From positions 1 through 64,000 of the forward strand of contig JAICXJ010000005.1 in assembly GCA_025980465.1 (NCBI GenBank): a stretch of 64,000 bases of DNA, written 5' to 3'. Both the position numbers and the translations under genes were made by a program. Shown here one piece after another: positions 7,687 to 16,827 of the stretch. The stretch comes from Frankiales bacterium. GTDB taxonomy: Bacteria > Actinomycetota > Actinomycetes > JAFAQI01. Within the stretch, counting starts at the first letter, position 1; every line of letters starts with the position of its first letter. The notes under the pieces were generated by a model. It had not been told where the DNA came from. It did no database searches and worked only from the letters and a program-made list of their open reading frames with translations.

Positions 7687-8044
7687 CCGGGTTCTGTTCA
7701 CTCGGTCCGAGGACCGAGTGAGACGGTCATCTATCTCGGGTTGCCGTTGCCGACAACCTCTAGCGGTCTACCCGGAAGCTCGGGCGGGCCGCCCTCGAAC
7801 GCTTCCTGTCTGACCTTGCTCCGGGTGGGGTTTACCGAGCCGCCCGAGTCACCTCGGGCGCTGGTGGGCTCTTACTCCACCGTTTCACCCTTACCCGGCT
7901 CGCGCCGGGCGGTCTGTTTTCTGTGGCACTGTCCCGCGGGTCACCCCGGGTCGGTGTTGCCGACCACCCTGCCCTTCGGAGCCCGGACCTTCCTCGGCAG
8001 CACTTCGAGAAGCACTGACGCGACCGTCCGGCCAACTCGTCCGC
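7666..8044 (-). ncRNA. rnpB: RNase P RNA, bacterial class A
   Basis: On the minus strand this is a full type A RNase P RNA. It has the 5' arm of P1, then GAGGAAGGTCCGGGCTCC, GGGCAGGGTGGTCGG, CACAGAAAACAGACCGC, GGTAAGGGTGAAACGGTG and GTAAGAGCCCACC, then GGTAAACCCCACCCGGAGCA, the AGATAGATGACCGTC segment and the terminal ACAGAACCCGGCCTACAGG. P1 closes as a perfect 15 bp helix between 8030-8044 and 7666-7680. The RNA is the catalytic part of the enzyme that matures tRNA 5' ends. Its 3' terminal segment is duplicated at 393-414. Confidence 0.96.
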
Positions 8045-8078
8045 CGATGATCAGGGTACGGCGCGACATCAGCTTCGG

Positions 8079-10169
8079 CTAGGCCGCGTTCCAGTAGCGG
8101 CGCAGGCCGTAGAGCAGGGCCAACGCGATCAGCTCGACCACCGCCGCGTCACCGAACCGGCCGACGTCACGACGCCAGCCGGTCAGCGGGACGCGCGACA
8201 GCATCGAGATCGGCGTACTCGCCGTCATCGCGGGCGACATCGACATTCCGGCCATGTGGGAGTGCGCGCCAGCGGTCGCATGCACCAGGTGATAACCGTG
8301 CGGGAGCACATGTGAGTGAGGCTTCACAACGGCGAACTGCGACATCATGCCGTCGTCTTCGTGGTTGAGCATGTGGCAATGCAGCATGAACACGCCGGTG
8401 TAGTCGGTGAACTTCGCGGCGACGACCACGCTCTCCCCCGGGTCGAGCCGCCACACGTCCTCGAGGCCGCGTTCCCATGGCGGCGGCCGCTTGCCGTCGC
8501 GCGAGATGGTGTGCCACTGCTCCTCGTGCAAGTGGATGTAGTGGGTGATCGGCGCGAGGTTCGTCAGCCGCCAGGTCTCGGTTGCACCGAGCGGCACCTC
8601 GACCTCGACCCGTCGCGGGTCGAACGGCTTCCCGTTGATCGTCCAGTAGGTCCCGGTCGACGCCGTGCCGGCGAGGCCGAAGGTCCACGTGAACGACACC
8701 TTGCGAGGCGCCTTGATCGGTGGCGGCTTGGCGAGGAAGTTCGGTATCTGGGTGTGGTCGGTCGCGGTGTGCGTGACCCGGAACTGCATGATGGCGGCGG
8801 TCGGGCTTCCGATGCCTGACGGTGGCCGGTTCGTCCGCGGGATGCTCTCCAGCACCACGTTCTTGTGGAGCTCGCCGGCGAAGTCGACGATGACGTCCGC
8901 GCGCTGCGCCGGGCCGAGCAGGATGTCCTGCCGGACGACCGGATGAGGCAGCAGGTCGCTGCCGGTCCCGATCTGGATGAACGGCCGGCCGTCAGACAGC
9001 GCGAAGTCATAGGAGCTGAAATCCGAGGTGTTGATCAGCCGGAGTCGGTAGTGGTGCTGCGCCACGTCGAGATGCGGCGCGAACCGGCCGTCGACGAGAA
9101 TCCGGTTGCCCACCGTCGCGTCGCCGGGCGGGGCCATCGGCCCGGTGATCCCGTGCATGGTCCGGTGCTGATTCGTGACCGGGTTCGTCAACTGGTTGTT
9201 GCTGGTGAACTTCCGGTCCGCGACCAACAGTGGTACGTCGTACGGCCCATTCGGCAGGTGGAGCGACTGCTCGCGTTTGGAGTGCACCAGGAACGCGCCT
9301 TGCAGGCCGTGCCAGTTGTTGCGCGCGGTCAGGTTCATCCGGTGGTCGTGGTAGAAGTCGGTCGCCTCAGTCTCCGGCTTGCCGCTGTCGGTGAGCGGGA
9401 AGTCGTAGGTGCGGGTGCGGCCGTGCTGGATCAGGAAGCGATCGGGCTGCCCGTCGTACTGCCACTTGTGGTGGTCGCCGTGGAAGTGCACGGTGATCGC
9501 ACCGGCGCGCCGGGGCAGGTGGTTGGTGAAGGTGACCTTGGTGTCGTGCCCGGCCGGCCGCACGATCGTCGGCCCCGGGTAGGTTCCGCCGAAGGTCCAC
9601 ATCTTCGTCATGGGGCCGGTGGGGAAGACCCGGACCCGGGCCGGCTTGATCGGAATATGAAGGTGCGATCCGGTCAGCACCGGGGGCAGCTTCAACGGCA
9701 GTGTGAAGCTCGGTGTCCCGGGCTGGACCCCGCCCGAGCCGCCTTCGACGATCAGCGTCCCGGTCATGGTTCCGGGATGAAAGGTGCAGTGGAAGGTGTA
9801 GGTGCCGGCGGCTAGCGTGCTCGCCTGCGGGATCGACAGCGTGTGGCCGGGGTTGACCCAGGTGTCGAACAGCGCCTTGCCGCCAGAGTCGGTGGCATCC
9901 GAGGTCACCGTGTGCTCTTGGCTGTCGAGGTTCACCACGCTGAGGCTGCCGCCCTGCGAGATGGTGACGACCTGGGTGGCGTAGCCCTTCACCGCGGCGT
10001 CCTTGGGCACGACGATCGTCGCCGACATCGGTGCGGTGGCCCTGGGAACGTGCCCGAGCACCATTCCGGGCGTCCGCGCCAGGGCATGCTGGGGCGCAAC
10101 GGAGTAACAGACAGCTGCTGCGACTAGGCCCACCCCGACAAGCCCGCGCCGCCCCCGCGCGTTGAGCAC
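8079..10169 (-). CDS. multicopper oxidase with N-terminal cupredoxin domain
   Basis: This 696-residue exported protein has a signal peptide (1-31) and a plastocyanin-like domain with a type 1 copper site (EHTVTSD, then FHCTFHPGTM, about residues 70-140). A three-domain multicopper oxidase follows, with all four copper boxes: VHFHGDHHKWQYDG, FYHDHRMN, HYIHLHEEQWH and HCHMLNHEDDGMM (about residue 600). A C-terminal membrane helix ends at YGLRRYW. It probably oxidises phenolic or metal substrates outside the membrane (CotA/bilirubin-oxidase-like). The fused cupredoxin could pass electrons to the oxidase. Secreted cupredoxin-like paralogues follow divergently. Confidence 0.93.
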   Translation of the reverse strand: MLNARGRRGLVGVGLVAAAVCYSVAPQHALARTPGMVLGHVPRATAPMSATIVVPKDAAVKGYATQVVTISQGGSLSVVNLDSQEHTVTSDATDSGGKALFDTWVNPGHTLSIPQASTLAAGTYTFHCTFHPGTMTGTLIVEGGSGGVQPGTPSFTLPLKLPPVLTGSHLHIPIKPARVRVFPTGPMTKMWTFGGTYPGPTIVRPAGHDTKVTFTNHLPRRAGAITVHFHGDHHKWQYDGQPDRFLIQHGRTRTYDFPLTDSGKPETEATDFYHDHRMNLTARNNWHGLQGAFLVHSKREQSLHLPNGPYDVPLLVADRKFTSNNQLTNPVTNQHRTMHGITGPMAPPGDATVGNRILVDGRFAPHLDVAQHHYRLRLINTSDFSSYDFALSDGRPFIQIGTGSDLLPHPVVRQDILLGPAQRADVIVDFAGELHKNVVLESIPRTNRPPSGIGSPTAAIMQFRVTHTATDHTQIPNFLAKPPPIKAPRKVSFTWTFGLAGTASTGTYWTINGKPFDPRRVEVEVPLGATETWRLTNLAPITHYIHLHEEQWHTISRDGKRPPPWERGLEDVWRLDPGESVVVAAKFTDYTGVFMLHCHMLNHEDDGMMSQFAVVKPHSHVLPHGYHLVHATAGAHSHMAGMSMSPAMTASTPISMLSRVPLTGWRRDVGRFGDAAVVELIALALLYGLRRYWNAA

Positions 10170-10284
10170 GCCGGACAGTATGCAGTGCGCGGCGCCTGAT
10201 TTCCGGTGAATGTCGGAAAGCGGACATTACTTTCACCTACAAGCAGGCTCGGCAGGACTCGAACTTAAGGTTGCCGGACAACGC

Positions 10285-10372
10285 TGACACCGACGTGGTC
10301 GGGATGGGCCGGTCGATGACGCTGAGCTACACCCTGCCGGGTCGGTGAGTACGCCGAGATGTACTTCGCTGA
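10285..10372 (+). pseudogene. relic of a third cupredoxin-like paralogue
   Basis: The segment reads DTDVVGMGRSMTLSYTLPG and then hits a stop. It is closely similar to the 3' end of the gene at 11615-12538 (IDVVSMGRSMTLSYKLPAGEYAEM). An extra base in CCGGGTCGGTGAG versus CCGGCCGGTGAG shifts the frame; the following GAGTACGCCGAGATGT still matches. Only the last part of the gene survives. Apart from this relic, the 10170-10614 gap shows only the leader of the downstream gene. Confidence 0.7.
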
Positions 10373-10614
10373 CCGCTGCTCATCAGCACTAGGCCAGACG
10401 CTTGCGCTGGGGTAAGGTCCAGACCGCCGGTGATTCCGCACGGGGGAAGGATCGATCCGATGACGCATGGCGTCGTCCGCCCTGAGCTAGGGCACATCAC
10501 CCGGCTGAGCCTGTCGACTACCCGACAGCAACCGTTGCAATTCTCAAGCATTGTCATCGGCCCCAGGTAGCGTCCGGGCCGGTATCAACCGTATGGGGGA
10601 AAGGAATCCTTTCA

Positions 10615-11511
10615 ATGATCCACCGCACCTCCACTTTGGCGGTCGCTGCCGCGGCCACCGCAGGCCTGCTCGCAGCAGGCGGCGCGCCGGCACTCGGCTC
10701 GCCACATGCCAGGGCCGCGTTGATCTCCACTCCGAAGTTGGTCATCCACGAGACGTCCTCGACGATCACCGTCAAGGGCCCGCACCGCTTCTCGGCGGGG
10801 CGGGTCAGCGTCACGCTGATCGCCCACAAGGGTGAGCAGGAGGTCGGCTTCTTCCGACTTCACAAGGGCTACACGTACGCCGATGCGAAGCGGGACTTCG
10901 CCGCGTTCTTCAGCTCGCAGACGCCGACACCGGCCGGCATCAAGGCGCTCAACCGGGTCGTTCGCCACGTCACCCTCTACGGCGGGTTCGACACCGGCAC
11001 CGGCCACAAGACCGTCAGTGGGAGCGTCGTGCTGCCCAGGGCCGGCACCTACCTGGTGATCAACGACGACCAGGGCCCCGGCTCAGTCCCGCCGGTGCGG
11101 CTGCACGTGACCAAGCGGGTGGGTAACAGGGTCACCCCGACGTCGTCCGCGACGGTGAAGGCCATTACCGCGAAGCGGTTCCGGGGCGCCACGACGCTGC
11201 CTGCGGCCGGCACCATCACGTTCAAGAACGAATCCACGAACTCGCCTCACTTCCTGGCGCTCCAGCACGTCAAGGCCGGCACCACCCGCAAGCAGGTCAT
11301 CGCAGCACTGAACAGTGGCCCGGGCGGTTCTGGACCTAACCCGTTCGAGAACGGAACTGCCGGCACCGACGCGCTCGGCATGGGACAGTCGCAGACGCTG
11401 ACCTACAAGTTGCCGGCCGGGACCTACGCCGAGATGTGCTTCTTCCCCGATCTTCAGACCGGGATGCCCCACGCACTCATGGGCATGGTGCGCATCGTCC
11501 ACCTCAGGTAA
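10615..11511 (+). CDS. secreted cupredoxin-like protein, paralogue 1
   Basis: The ATG at 10615 follows a good ribosome binding site (GGGGGAAAGGAATCC). The 298 residues start with an Ala-rich signal peptide (to about residue 30). The C-terminal half resembles a cupredoxin fold: SPHFLALQHV near residue 213, then PAGTYAEMCFFPDLQTGMPH followed by ALMGM at 270-292, giving a His, Cys, His, Met set that could bind copper. About 60 percent of positions match the next gene by eye. A perfect hairpin terminator follows. Proximity to the multicopper oxidase suggests an extracellular copper or redox role; no function is established for this family as far as I know. Confidence 0.72.
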   Translation: MIHRTSTLAVAAAATAGLLAAGGAPALGSPHARAALISTPKLVIHETSSTITVKGPHRFSAGRVSVTLIAHKGEQEVGFFRLHKGYTYADAKRDFAAFFSSQTPTPAGIKALNRVVRHVTLYGGFDTGTGHKTVSGSVVLPRAGTYLVINDDQGPGSVPPVRLHVTKRVGNRVTPTSSATVKAITAKRFRGATTLPAAGTITFKNESTNSPHFLALQHVKAGTTRKQVIAALNSGPGGSGPNPFENGTAGTDALGMGQSQTLTYKLPAGTYAEMCFFPDLQTGMPHALMGMVRIVHLR

Positions 11512-11527
11512 CAGCCGTCAGGAATTC

Positions 11528-11566
11528 GATGGGGCGTCGGTGTCGAGGTGACGGCGACGCCCCATC
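11528..11566 (+). terminator. hairpin terminator after paralogue 1
   Basis: GATGGGGCGTCG at 11528-11539 pairs perfectly with CGACGCCCCATC at 11555-11566 across a 15-base loop, 17 bp past the stop. There is no long T run, as is common in high-GC actinobacteria. Confidence 0.75.
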
Positions 11567-11614
11567 GGGGCGGGCGACCGCCCGACCGCCATCAACGTAA
11601 GCGGAAGGACACCT

Positions 11615-12538
11615 ATGACGTATCGAAAGAAGTCCGTCGCGATCGCCGCGACGGTGACCGGCGCGGTCGTCGCGCTCGGCACTGCTCCCGCCATCGGCGG
11701 GCCGCACGCGGCGTCGAACCTGATCGCCACCCCGAAGTTCGCCGTGACGATCACGTGGAGCGGTCACGGCCACAACCGCACCGCAAACATGGTCGTCAAC
11801 GGACCGAAGACCGTCTCCGCCGGCCGGGTAGCCATCTCGCTGCACGGCATCGGTGGCGAGGTCGCCGTCGACGTCGTTCGCCTGAAGTCCGGCTACACCT
11901 ACAAGCAAGCGGTAACGGACTTCAACACGTTCGGGGCATCGTTCGGCCCGCAGGGACCGAGCGCAGCGGGGCTCCGAGCCTTGCGTCGGGTGGTCCATAA
12001 CGTGACCTTCTTCGGCGGTCCGGACACCGGCAGCCTCTCCCATGAGCGCGCCACCGTGGTGCTGCCGAAGGCCGGTCACTACCTGATCATCAACGACAGC
12101 AACCAGGGGCCAACCGGCCAGGCAAGGAAGCTGACCGTCACGCCGAAGGTCGGCAACCGCGCCACGCCGAAGACCACCGCATCCGTGCGAGCGATCACCG
12201 CAAAGCGGTTCCGTGGCTCGCTGACGCTGCCAGCAAGCGGCACGATCAAGTTCACGAACACCTCGACCACCTCGCCGCACTTCCTCGTGCTCCAGCACGT
12301 CAAGGAAGGCACCACTCGCAAGCAGGTGATCACCTCGGCCAACAGCAACTCCAACGGACCGCCGCCGTTCGCGATGACGGGAGACGCTGCCATCGACGTG
12401 GTCAGCATGGGCCGCTCCATGACGCTGAGCTACAAGCTGCCGGCCGGTGAGTACGCCGAGATGTGCTACTTCCCGGATCTACAGACCGGGATGCCGCACG
12501 CGGCGATGGGCATGGTCCGCATCGTTCACCTCCAGTAG
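11615..12538 (+). CDS. secreted cupredoxin-like protein, paralogue 2
   Basis: This is a 307-residue paralogue of the preceding gene with the same plan: signal peptide (MTYRKKSVAIAATVTGAVVA), N-terminal beta-rich half with AGRVAISLHGIGGEVAVDVV and GYTYKQAVTDF, and C-terminal half with SPHFLVLQHVKEGTTRKQV and AGEYAEMCYFPDLQTGMPH followed by AAMGM. The putative copper ligands His, Cys, His and Met are kept. The start at 11615 has GGAAGGAC upstream. Each copy has its own terminator, so this is a tandem gene duplication, not an operon of unlike genes. Role inferred only from fold resemblance and neighbours. Confidence 0.72.
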   Translation: MTYRKKSVAIAATVTGAVVALGTAPAIGGPHAASNLIATPKFAVTITWSGHGHNRTANMVVNGPKTVSAGRVAISLHGIGGEVAVDVVRLKSGYTYKQAVTDFNTFGASFGPQGPSAAGLRALRRVVHNVTFFGGPDTGSLSHERATVVLPKAGHYLIINDSNQGPTGQARKLTVTPKVGNRATPKTTASVRAITAKRFRGSLTLPASGTIKFTNTSTTSPHFLVLQHVKEGTTRKQVITSANSNSNGPPPFAMTGDAAIDVVSMGRSMTLSYKLPAGEYAEMCYFPDLQTGMPHAAMGMVRIVHLQ

Positions 12539-12555
12539 CACCAAGTACGTCACGC

Positions 12556-12587
12556 GTGGGGCGCCGCAGGTGACTGCGGCGCCCCAC
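12556..12587 (+). terminator. hairpin terminator after paralogue 2
   Basis: GTGGGGCGCCGCAG (12556-12569) and CTGCGGCGCCCCAC (12574-12587) form a perfect 14 bp stem with a 4-base loop, shortly after the TAG at 12538. Its outer stem resembles that of the terminator at 11528. Confidence 0.82.
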
Positions 12588-12644
12588 CGCTGTCTGGCAA
12601 CCGCGCACCTGGTAGGCAAGAGCTACCGAGAGGAGCGAGATCAG

Positions 12645-13130
12645 ATGGCAGTAGCAGTTGGCGACAAGGTGCCGGACGTCGCAGTGCAGATCCTGCGCGA
12701 CGGCAAGCCCGAGACGGTTCAGACCGGCGAGATCCTCGGTCGCGGCAAGGCGGTGCTGTTCGCGGTGCCGGGCGCGTTCACACCAGGATGCTCCAAGCTG
12801 CACCTGCCCGGATACGTGCAGCGCGGCGACGAGCTGCGTGCCAAGGGCGTCGAGACGATTGCCTGCGTCTCGGTCAACGACGCCTGGGTGATGGACGCCT
12901 GGGGCGAGGCGCAGGGCGCCCACGACAAGAACATCCTCATGCTCGCCGATGGCAACGGCGCGTTCGCCGAGGCGATGGGTCTGGTCTTCGACGGCTCGGG
13001 CGTCGGCCTCGGCACCCGGTCGCAGCGGTACGCCGCGGTCATCGACGACGGCATCATCAGCGAGCTCGAGGTGGAGCCGGCGCCGGGGGTCGATGTGAGC
13101 AGCTGCGACAACATCCTGACCAAGATCTGA
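12645..13130 (+). CDS. peroxiredoxin (Prx5/redoxin type)
   Basis: The ATG at 12645 follows a purine-rich GAGAGGAGCGAGA; longer frames upstream run into the previous gene. The 161-residue protein has the Prx5-type active site PGAFTPGCSKLHLPGY with peroxidatic Cys49. A conserved VNDAWVMDAWGE follows, and the C-terminal Cys in SSCDNILTKI could be a resolving residue. Members reduce peroxides in the cytoplasm using thioredoxin or glutaredoxin-like donors. The crotonase-family gene starts 7 bp later, so they are probably co-transcribed. Confidence 0.9.
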   Translation: MAVAVGDKVPDVAVQILRDGKPETVQTGEILGRGKAVLFAVPGAFTPGCSKLHLPGYVQRGDELRAKGVETIACVSVNDAWVMDAWGEAQGAHDKNILMLADGNGAFAEAMGLVFDGSGVGLGTRSQRYAAVIDDGIISELEVEPAPGVDVSSCDNILTKI

Positions 13131-13137
13131 CGCGGGG

Positions 13138-14034
13138 GTGCCCGCGTCGTACGAGACGCTGCTCTACTCGGTCGGGAACAGCGTCGCGACGATCACCTTC
13201 AACCGGCCGGAGCGCCTCAACACCATCGTTCCGCCGATGCCGGAGGAGTTCGAGGCCGCGATCGGCGAGGCAGTCGAGGACGCAGATGTGAAGGTGATCG
13301 TTGTCCGCGGCGCCGGCCGCTCGTTCTGCGCCGGTTACGACTTCGGCGGCGGCTTTCATCACTGGGATGAACGGATCTCGACCGACGGCCGCTGGGATCC
13401 CGGCAAGGACTTCGTCCTGGGTACCGCAAGCACCGGTCCGACACAGCGCTTCATGGCAATGTGGCGATCGCCCAAGCCGGTCATCGCCCAGGTACACGGC
13501 TGGTGTGTCGGCGGCGGCAGCGACACCGCACTGTGCGCCGACCTCGTGATCGCATCCGAGGACGCGATGATCGGGACGCCGTACTCGCGGATGTGGGGCT
13601 GCTACCTGTCCGCCATGTGGATCTACCGGCTCGGCCTGACCAGAGCGAAGGAGTTCGCCCTGACCGGCAAACCGCTGTCGGGCCGGGAGGCCGCCGACGT
13701 CGGGCTGATCAACGCGGCGGTGCCGTTCAGCGAGCTGGAGACGACGGTCGCGACGACCGCGGCCCAGCTCGCCTCGATTCCGGCGTCGCAGCTGGCTGCG
13801 ATGAAGCTCGTGGTCAACCAGGCCTACGAGTCGATGGGGCTCGCCGCTACCCAGAAGCTCGGCGGCATTCTGGATGGCCTGATGCGCAACACCCCCGACG
13901 GTGAACGGTTCGTCGACGCTGCCGACTACGACGGCGTCGCGGCTGCGACCGCGGATCGCGACCGTCCGTTCGGCGACTACAGCCAGGCGCCCGCGGACCG
14001 CAAGCCCAACCCGAACAACGTCATCACGCCCTGA
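13138..14034 (+). CDS. enoyl-CoA hydratase/isomerase (crotonase) family protein
   Basis: This 298-residue crotonase-fold protein starts at a GTG 7 bp after the peroxiredoxin. Visible family features are ITFNRPERLNT, RGAGRSFCAGYDFGGG (oxyanion-hole strand), VHGWCVGGGSDTALCADLVIASEDA (second oxyanion loop) and LTGKPLSGREAADVGLIN. The usual catalytic PE after the second loop reads GTPYSRMWG here, so at least one canonical Glu is absent. It may be an isomerase or another crotonase activity and not a true hydratase. The C-terminus overlaps the 3' end of the convergent transporter remnant by 11 bp. Confidence 0.85.
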   Translation: MPASYETLLYSVGNSVATITFNRPERLNTIVPPMPEEFEAAIGEAVEDADVKVIVVRGAGRSFCAGYDFGGGFHHWDERISTDGRWDPGKDFVLGTASTGPTQRFMAMWRSPKPVIAQVHGWCVGGGSDTALCADLVIASEDAMIGTPYSRMWGCYLSAMWIYRLGLTRAKEFALTGKPLSGREAADVGLINAAVPFSELETTVATTAAQLASIPASQLAAMKLVVNQAYESMGLAATQKLGGILDGLMRNTPDGERFVDAADYDGVAAATADRDRPFGDYSQAPADRKPNPNNVITP

Positions 14035-14700
14035 CCGTCCTGCCGAGGTGAGGCAGACGACGGGCCAGGACGACCGGTACGGCGGCCGCCACGACGCACC
14101 CGGCCACGACGATCGCGATCTCCGACGTCGTCAGCCGTGCGATGGCTCCGGCCAACGGTCCGCCGAGCCCCACGCCACCGTCGAACCAGGCGAAGAACGC
14201 GCCAGCCGCCGCTCCGTGCTGCACTTCCGGTACGCCGCCGAGAGCCAGCACGCCGAGGGCGGGCACGGCGAGTCCCTGACCGAGCGAGAGCATCGCAAGC
14301 GCCGCGATCGAGAGGGCTGTGACAGACGACACCGCGAACGGCACCAGACCGAGGCCCTCGAGAAGTGCCGCGCCGGCCACCAGGAGCCGGCTCACGAGGA
14401 ACGCCGAGAACGAGCTGTAAACGCCGGCCCGATTCCCACCGCCATCAGCCCCGCACCGATCACCACCATCGGTCGGGCGCCGAACCGGTCCGCCCACCGC
14501 CCACCGAGTGGTCGCAACAACGCTCCGGTGATGGACGGGGCTCCCACCGCGAGCCCGACGTGGACGGCGCCGCCGCCGAGCGAGTGCGTGACGTAGCCCG
14601 GCGCAACTCGCAGCACCGCGCCGAGTGCGGCGTAACAGGTCACGGCGGTGGCAAGCACCGCGCCGTAGGCAGGAAGACGGATCCGCCCGGTGGCAGGCAT
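14024..14700 (-). pseudogene. MFS transporter, frameshifted and shortened
   Basis: Two minus-strand frames together encode MFS segments. From the ATG at 14700, one frame gives the first two helices and the loop LLRPLGGRWADRFGARP, ending in GAGLMAVGIGPAFT. The other frame resumes near 14425 with YSSFSAFLVSRLLVAGAALLEGLG and continues through VPEVQHGAAAGAFFAWFDGGVGLGGPLAG to the stop at 14024. A one-base shift around 14428 separates them. Even joined, the product is about 225 residues against about 400 for the family, so an internal part is also missing. Probably non-functional. Confidence 0.75.
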
Positions 14701-14792
14701 CCGCCATGGCCTACCCCGCGGTTGGCCGGACGCTACCTTCGGTCTGAGCCTGACCGGCGGCTGAACACTCCACCGGATGTGAGACTCATCCC

Positions 14793-15557
14793 GTGAGCTC
14801 GATCCGCCGCGTCGTGGAGTCGTACGGCGAGCTGCCTCTCCAGGTCGGCGAGTGGTTCCTGCCCACCGATGATGCGCCGGCACCCACCGTCGTACTCGTC
14901 CACGGCGGATTCTGGCGCGAGAACTTCGACCGCCACCTCGAGGACGACGTTGCGATCGACCTGGCGTCGCGCGGCTACCTCTGCTGGAACATCGACTACC
15001 GCTCGGCCGCGCTGCCGTGGCCTGCGACCCTTTCCGACGTCGCGGCCGGCTACGACCACGTGTTCAACGGCGCCTACGCCGGCCGAGTCGACCACACCCG
15101 AGTGGGCGTGGTCGGGCACTCCGCCGGAGGTCACCTCGTCGCCTGGCTCGCGTCGCGTCACAAGCTGCCGCGCGAAGCCCCGGGCTATAACTGCGACCTG
15201 AGGTTGCCGACCGTGTGCATCCCGCAGGCGGCAGTCGTGGCTCTGACGGACGCCGCCCACGCCGATCTCGGCCGCGGCGCAGTCAGTGCGCTCATGAACG
15301 GCATGCCGGAGCAACATCCGCAACGATATGCAGTGACCGACCCAGTCGCGCTTCTCCCGACTGGCGTCCGAACAGTTCTTCTGCACGACCGCGACGACGC
15401 AATCGTGCCGATCAGCCAAAGCGAGACCTACGTCAGCAGCGCGGCTCAGCGGGGCGATGACAGCACTCTCGAGGTCGTTCCCGGCACCCACTTCTCGCAC
15501 ATCAAGCCGAAGAGCAAAGCGGTGCAACGGCTGCGCGATGTCCTCGCGACGATGTGA
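14793..15557 (+). CDS. alpha/beta hydrolase (esterase/formamidase-like)
   Basis: This 254-residue cytoplasmic hydrolase has the oxyanion motif HGGFW (about residue 36), the nucleophile elbow GHSAGGH, and later DDAIVP for the acid and GTHFSHIKP for the His. The HGG and GxSxGG set places it near the kynurenine-formamidase/hormone-sensitive-lipase group. GTG start at 14793. It ends 9 bp before the convergent permease stop. The substrate cannot be read from the sequence. Confidence 0.85.
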   Translation: MSSIRRVVESYGELPLQVGEWFLPTDDAPAPTVVLVHGGFWRENFDRHLEDDVAIDLASRGYLCWNIDYRSAALPWPATLSDVAAGYDHVFNGAYAGRVDHTRVGVVGHSAGGHLVAWLASRHKLPREAPGYNCDLRLPTVCIPQAAVVALTDAAHADLGRGAVSALMNGMPEQHPQRYAVTDPVALLPTGVRTVLLHDRDDAIVPISQSETYVSSAAQRGDDSTLEVVPGTHFSHIKPKSKAVQRLRDVLATM

Positions 15558-15566
15558 GGACCACGG

Positions 15567-16808
15567 TCAGGGCCCGATCAGCTTCAATGACAGCCACAAC
15601 GCGATCGTCGACAGGCCTATCGCGGCCGGTGCCGTCGCAAGCCCCAACACCGTGAAATCGCGCAGGTCAGGAACCCCGTCCACGTCGGCCACGGCGCGCC
15701 GCCACAACAACGTCGCCAGCGATCCGAGGTAGGTCAGGTTCGGCCCGATGTTGACGCCGATGAGAACCGCGAGCGCCGGCCCGACACCGCTGCCTGCCGC
15801 CACCGGAAGCAGCAGCAAGGTGGCCGGCAAGTTGTTGATGAGATTTGCAGCGAGTGCCGACACCGCGGCGACACCCAGCAGTGATGACAGCCCGGCACCG
15901 GCGGGCAGCAGGTCGGTCGCGAGACGGGTCAGGCCGTGGGTCGCCGCCGCGGCGACTACGACCCCGAGGCCGAGGACGAACAGGCAGAACGACGGCGACG
16001 TCGCGCGAAACGCATCGGCCACCGTCATGCGGCGGCGTCCCAGCCGCTGGCCAGCGAGGATCACGGCACCGCCGGTGGCGACCCACACCGGCGCGACACC
16101 GAGCAGGTCACCCACACCGAATCCGACGACAGTCAGCGCGAGGACGGCGGTGGCGAAGACCGGAAGCCGGGTGGGCTGCGAAGCCGGCGGGTCAACGACC
16201 ACGTTGGAGTCGGCCCGGAAGATGACGCCGGTGCCAACCACCTCGACCGCGACAGCCACCAGCCACGGCAACGTCATCAGCGCCGTGAACCGACCGAAAC
16301 TCACCGATACGAGCGCGAGCGCGAGCAGGTTCGTCAGGTTCGACACCGGCAGCAGCAACGACGCCGAGTTCGCGAGATGTGCTGTCACGTAGAGCGGCCG
16401 GCGCGGCGCCGACCGGGAACGCCTCACGGTTGCCACGACGACCGGCGTCAGCAGAACCACGGTGGTGTCGAGCGACAGCAACGCGGTGGTGACAGCGGCG
16501 ACTGCCGAAACGGTGACGAGCAGCCATCGCGCCGAGCGCGCGGCGGCGCCGGCCATGAGCTCTCCGGCGGCGCGGAACACCCCCTCCTCGGCGCAGCTGT
16601 CGGCGATCACCAGCACCGCGGCTAGGAACCCGACGACCGGACCCAGCGTCTCGACGACACCACGCGCCTCGGTCCACGTCACAGCCCCGAAAGCAAGGAG
16701 CAGCCCTACCGCAGGCACGGCCACCACGACCTCGGGCAGCCCCCGCGGTCGGCGCACAGCGGTGACGAGCAACGCAAGCAGCGCCACCAGCGAGATGGCC
16801 TCGCGCAC
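15567..16808 (-). CDS. SLC13/ArsB-type permease
   Basis: This 413-residue polytopic membrane protein has about ten hydrophobic segments in two halves. Characteristic ion-transporter-superfamily features are LSLDTTVVLLTPVVVATV, NSASLLLPVSNLTNLLAL in the first half, and NLINNLPATLLLLP with GVNIGPNLTYLGSLATLLW in the second half. These are the paired re-entrant regions of ArsB/SLC13 carriers. It could export arsenite or move dicarboxylates or other anions. No arsR or arsC is nearby, so arsenic is unsupported. Transcribed alone, convergent to the hydrolase. Confidence 0.85.
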   Translation of the reverse strand: MREAISLVALLALLVTAVRRPRGLPEVVVAVPAVGLLLAFGAVTWTEARGVVETLGPVVGFLAAVLVIADSCAEEGVFRAAGELMAGAAARSARWLLVTVSAVAAVTTALLSLDTTVVLLTPVVVATVRRSRSAPRRPLYVTAHLANSASLLLPVSNLTNLLALALVSVSFGRFTALMTLPWLVAVAVEVVGTGVIFRADSNVVVDPPASQPTRLPVFATAVLALTVVGFGVGDLLGVAPVWVATGGAVILAGQRLGRRRMTVADAFRATSPSFCLFVLGLGVVVAAAATHGLTRLATDLLPAGAGLSSLLGVAAVSALAANLINNLPATLLLLPVAAGSGVGPALAVLIGVNIGPNLTYLGSLATLLWRRAVADVDGVPDLRDFTVLGLATAPAAIGLSTIALWLSLKLIGP

Positions 16809-16827
16809 TGTGGCTAGTACCCCAGCA

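Noticed and set aside
10405..10445. FMN-riboswitch-like string (GGGGTAAGGTCC then GACCGCCGGTGA) before the cupredoxin-like genes
   Set aside because: Only the first conserved arm is approximated. The second half with the typical GTCCGGATGGGA end is missing, and the downstream genes are not riboflavin genes.
15567..16808. Calling the SLC13/ArsB-type permease an arsenite pump
   Set aside because: No arsR, arsC or other arsenic gene is adjacent and the superfamily covers many anions.
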